Of a stretch of 64,000 nucleotides of DNA, positions 61,369 through 64,000 are shown one piece after another. Source of the DNA: Flavihumibacter petaseus NBRC 106054 (lineage in GTDB: Bacteria; Bacteroidota; Bacteroidia; Chitinophagales; Chitinophagaceae). The translations under genes and the position numbers were made by a program. The stretch spans positions 62,001-126,000 of the forward strand of contig NZ_BBWV01000005.1 of assembly GCF_000974785.1 (NCBI RefSeq), read 5' to 3'. Each line of letters opens with the position of its first letter. Position 1 is the stretch's first letter. The notes beneath the pieces are model-generated. The model was not told the DNA's origin. It saw only the letters and a list, made by a program, of their open reading frames with translations, and did no database searches.

Positions 61369-61764
61369 ATGGAATAACCTACAAACTATTTCCGACAGGC
61401 ACAATCGGGAAAATCCACCTCCTTTTACCGCATTTTTCCCCTTTCTTCACCCGTTTACACAGGTATTCTTCCTCTTCCGCACTTTCCGCACCCGCTCCCT
61501 GTCTGAAACAGCCTGTTCACCTGCTCAACACCTAAAAACCTGCATATAGGAAAGAACAAATCACAAAAAAACCGAACACTAATGGCCGCCGGGATGCCGA
61601 AAATGAAGACGTCTTTCGCCTGAAGCGCAAAACACCAGACAGGTATAGTGACGGATCCAACCACGAAAAGGAGATCAAAGCATATTTTGAAAACAGGCGA
61701 ATGCGGATGAAGATTGTCTATTTCTGGCTCGACGGACCAGGTTCGTGAATCTGAGTGGGTTTTC

Positions 61765-62832
61765 CTAGTTGGCTGTGAACTGATTGTTCGCCACATCCTT
61801 CAAAAATTTGATCAGTCCGCCGAAATAGTTTTCCGGATCATCATATTGCGCGCAATGCCCGGCGTTTACCGTTAGATTTCTCCCGTGCTGCACCTGTTTC
61901 GACATCCATTCCATATACTTCGGATCCATCGTATCATATTTTCCGCCGATCATCAAAGTAGGAACGGAGATCTCTTTTAAACGACCCGATACGTCCCAGT
62001 GCTTCAGGGTGGCATTTCCTGTTACGCCAAATTCGCTATACCCCTGCATATACACATAGATTTTCGGGTTGAGGTGTGAAAAAGCCCTGTTGATAAATTC
62101 CGGCCATTCTTCCAATGGCTTTCTCACCACATGCTCTGTGTAATAATTTTTCATCAGCAACTCCGAGTATCGCGGGTTCTGAAAATCTCCCTTTGCTTCC
62201 AGGGCAGCAATTTCCTTCCAGACTTCCGGCGGAAGTTGCGGCGCCAGTACTTCTCTGGCATATTTCTCATATTCCGGTATACTGGCCATCATATTGGAAA
62301 TGATCAGGCCTTTCAGGTTCTGCTGATACTTCAGCGCATATTCCATCGCCAGGAGTCCGCCCCAGGATTGTCCCAGTAAATAGAAATTATCTTTATCGAG
62401 TTTCAATGCTTTCCGCACCTGTTCCACCTCTTCCACGAAATGCTGGGTAGTCCACAGCGTGGAATCGTTCGGTTTGTCGCTGTAATACGAATCCAGCTGG
62501 TCGTAATAGATATATTCTATGCCTTCATTGGGAAGATAGCCGTCAAAATTCTCGAAGAATTCATGCGTCCCGCCGGGACCACCGTGAAGCAGCAGCACTT
62601 TTATGGTCGGATTGTTTCCCACGCGTTTTGTCCAGACCTTAAAAGTCCCTTTTGGTGTGGAAATGGGGATCATTTTTATCCCGCCCGTCACATGGTCATC
62701 GCTTCCGGAATAATCAAAATAGGCGGGTTTTTTGATGCTGGTATCTGCAGGTGATTTGTCAGCTGTTGTAGATGCTTGTTTGCAGGAGAACAAGCAAGCG
62801 GCAATCAGCATTGTACTTAATATTAATTTCAT
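61765..62832 (-). CDS. proline iminopeptidase-like lipoprotein (alpha/beta hydrolase)
   Basis: 355 aa. Type II signal peptide LILSTMLIAACLFSC gives lipidation at Cys17. LLLHGGPGGTHEFF is the HGGPG motif of proline iminopeptidases, the nucleophile Ser is in LLGQSWGGLL, and NAGHCAQYDDP supplies the His. It probably trims N-terminal Pro from peptides in the periplasm. It is 7 bases after the 168-aa gene. Confidence 0.88.
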   Translation of the reverse strand: MKLILSTMLIAACLFSCKQASTTADKSPADTSIKKPAYFDYSGSDDHVTGGIKMIPISTPKGTFKVWTKRVGNNPTIKVLLLHGGPGGTHEFFENFDGYLPNEGIEYIYYDQLDSYYSDKPNDSTLWTTQHFVEEVEQVRKALKLDKDNFYLLGQSWGGLLAMEYALKYQQNLKGLIISNMMASIPEYEKYAREVLAPQLPPEVWKEIAALEAKGDFQNPRYSELLMKNYYTEHVVRKPLEEWPEFINRAFSHLNPKIYVYMQGYSEFGVTGNATLKHWDVSGRLKEISVPTLMIGGKYDTMDPKYMEWMSKQVQHGRNLTVNAGHCAQYDDPENYFGGLIKFLKDVANNQFTAN

Positions 62833-62839
62833 CAGAACA

Positions 62840-63346
62840 TTATTTGTAATGTTTGCTGCGCGATAACTGTGGTATCCGGATCAGCTTGTTACTTTGAGGA
62901 TCTACATAAAACTCTTTAAACTCGGGATTTTGTTTAATCCTGGTATAATGAACCTGATCAATTTTTCCTTCGGTCCAGATAAACTGTTGGGTACGCTTAT
63001 TCCATGGGCGGCCGTCGATCATCTCTACCTGGTCGGCAACAAACCAGAAGACCATCTCTTTGTAGGCAAGCAATTTGGTGGGTATGCGGCTGATGATCTC
63101 TGAGTATACGGCGTCCCAGTCATTGCCGGTTTGTCCGCGGAGAAAGCGGACCAGCAACCCGTAATTGATCTTCCCATTGTAAAACTTTGTAGTGGCCTTA
63201 ATCGGCTCGTGGAAAGGGAGGTCCTCCAGTGACTGGAATTTCTGCAGGTGACGTTCATCGGCATACCGGCCGTTATGCAAGTGGTCACGCCTGCTTCCCG
63301 CAGTCTTCATCATTGAAATTAACCACCGCTTGTTGTGTTCTCTCAT
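62840..63346 (-). CDS. hypothetical protein (168 aa)
   Basis: Soluble, no signal peptide, rich in Lys, Arg and aromatic residues: KINYGLLVRFLRGQTGNDWDAVY and FWFVADQVEMIDGRPWNKRTQQF. Not recognised. Immediately upstream of the iminopeptidase gene; coupling suggests a unit, but no function can be given. An ATG at 63313 or 63310 could be the true start. Confidence 0.5.
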   Translation of the reverse strand: MREHNKRWLISMMKTAGSRRDHLHNGRYADERHLQKFQSLEDLPFHEPIKATTKFYNGKINYGLLVRFLRGQTGNDWDAVYSEIISRIPTKLLAYKEMVFWFVADQVEMIDGRPWNKRTQQFIWTEGKIDQVHYTRIKQNPEFKEFYVDPQSNKLIRIPQLSRSKHYK

Positions 63347-63462
63347 AAATCATTCGAATAAAGCCTCCGTTAAAATAGCAAATCTTTCCATGATCTTACG
63401 CAATCGTTAGCCTGCAGGAAAAAAGTTGCACGTTCATTACCTTATCAGACTAAATCTTTTAC

Positions 63463-64000
63463 GTGATACGATTCTTTTTCCGGCTGGTTATTGGCCTGGG
63501 CTCCCTGGTGGGTGATGCCAATGCACAGGAACAACCGTTTCAATGGCACAACCCGGCTAATTCCGATGTTCAGGGGATCGCAGGCCGTGGCTGGGCATCC
63601 GGGTTTGCTTCTCCCTTTAACAGGTTTCCGGGCAGCGCAAAAGAGCAACTACGGAATGACGTGTGGCAACTGTCGCGGAACAGTGCCGGCCTGTATATCT
63701 CCTTTACCACCACGGCACCGGAAATAGTGGTGCGGTATACTGTTGAAGGGGGGATGGCAATGCCGCATATGCCGGCGACCGGCGTCAGGGGGGTGGATCT
63801 TTACGCCCGCGATGAAAAGGACTACTGGCATTGGGTAAACGGGAAGTACAATTTTGGCGATACCGTTGAATACAAATTCTCCCATATCCACGCCGCGATT
63901 CCCCTGAAAGAGTACCGGCTTTACTTACCCCTGTACAATGCGGTAAACTGGCTGGAGATCGGCGCTGCGGAAGGCAGCAGCTTTGCTTTCCTGCCGGTGC
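63463..64000 (+). CDS. secreted SGNH/GDSL hydrolase, N-terminal part (cut by window end)
   Basis: Begins at GTG 63463, since an in-frame TAA lies 3 codons upstream. Signal peptide FFFRLVIGLGSLVGDANAQ is followed by a jelly-roll-type SGNH-hydrolase N-terminal domain: RFPGSAKEQLRNDVWQLSRN, SAGLYISFTTTAPEIVVRYTV, AMPHMPATGVRGVDLYARD and KYNFGDTVEYKF. The catalytic SGNH domain would lie beyond base 64000. Likely a carbohydrate or lipid esterase. Incomplete at the 3' end. Confidence 0.8.
   Translation, partial: MIRFFFRLVIGLGSLVGDANAQEQPFQWHNPANSDVQGIAGRGWASGFASPFNRFPGSAKEQLRNDVWQLSRNSAGLYISFTTTAPEIVVRYTVEGGMAMPHMPATGVRGVDLYARDEKDYWHWVNGKYNFGDTVEYKFSHIHAAIPLKEYRLYLPLYNAVNWLEIGAAEGSSFAFLPV

Noticed and set aside
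61455-61796. 113-codon minus-strand frame with hydrophobic stretches (FDLLFVVGSVTIPVWCFAL).
   Set aside because: It overlaps the 3' end of the iminopeptidase gene, has no internal Met and no ribosome-binding site; the hydrophobic part may be chance. The rest of 61369-61764 shows no gene.

Overview
The window looks like a chromosomal segment of a Bacteroidota bacterium, most likely a Chitinophagaceae member. Support: several TAnnTTTG-type -7 promoter elements (argS, gtrA, tRNA-Pro, higB), FecR-like, LytTR and AraC regulators typical of the group, a DPE2-type glucanotransferase, and an L-Ala-D/L-Glu-type epimerase. Everything here is read by eye; family names are recognised from motifs, not from a database search.

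Region by region. 0-15 kb is mostly core: a secreted GH29 fucosidase, an FtsX/MacB-type permease bracketed by a 61-bp inverted repeat, argS and gtrA on a divergent promoter, a 1.2 kb spacer full of structured repeats, dnaK, a 52-aa membrane peptide, and a malQ-epimerase pair. A tRNA-Pro(CGG) at 15.05 kb marks the start of an accessory region running to about 34 kb. This holds two consecutive HEPN-motif genes, a DUF5131 (Gp37/Gp68) gene between two paralogous unknown genes, SUKH and other immunity-like genes, then a regulator-rich block (AraC, FecR-like, TraB/Tiki-like, four single-domain LytTR proteins, two Ig-like paralogues, a holin-like peptide, DUF5675), a HigBA module, and a decayed stretch.

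35-45 kb holds a lipoprotein gene and a radical SAM/SPASM maturase pair, convergent with a tight six-gene operon: a 1237-aa Gly-rich IPT/zincin protein, a HEAT protein, a 70-aa Cys-rich Gly-tailed peptide, an internally repeated protein, a class I terpene-synthase-like protein and a cyclase-repeat protein with a DxDS motif. 45-54 kb holds AraC-SDR, two alpha/beta hydrolases, a DUF1348 protein and a TPR histidine kinase with an NtrC-type regulator. 54.7-61.4 kb is a four-gene operon of MBL-fold hydrolase, M4-like peptidase, patatin and a secreted envelope protein. The window ends in a truncated SGNH hydrolase gene.

The strongest candidates for something undescribed are: (1) the 20.6-28.1 kb regulatory block, where direct repeats with a 21-bp period, a duplicated palindromic element and duplicated promoter blocks accompany four stand-alone LytTR proteins and a FecR-like protein lacking any sigma factor; (2) the 35-45 kb maturase/terpene-like/peptide/protease locus, whose transcription units share a CGGG-N6-ACCCT motif; (3) the HEPN pair beside the tRNA.
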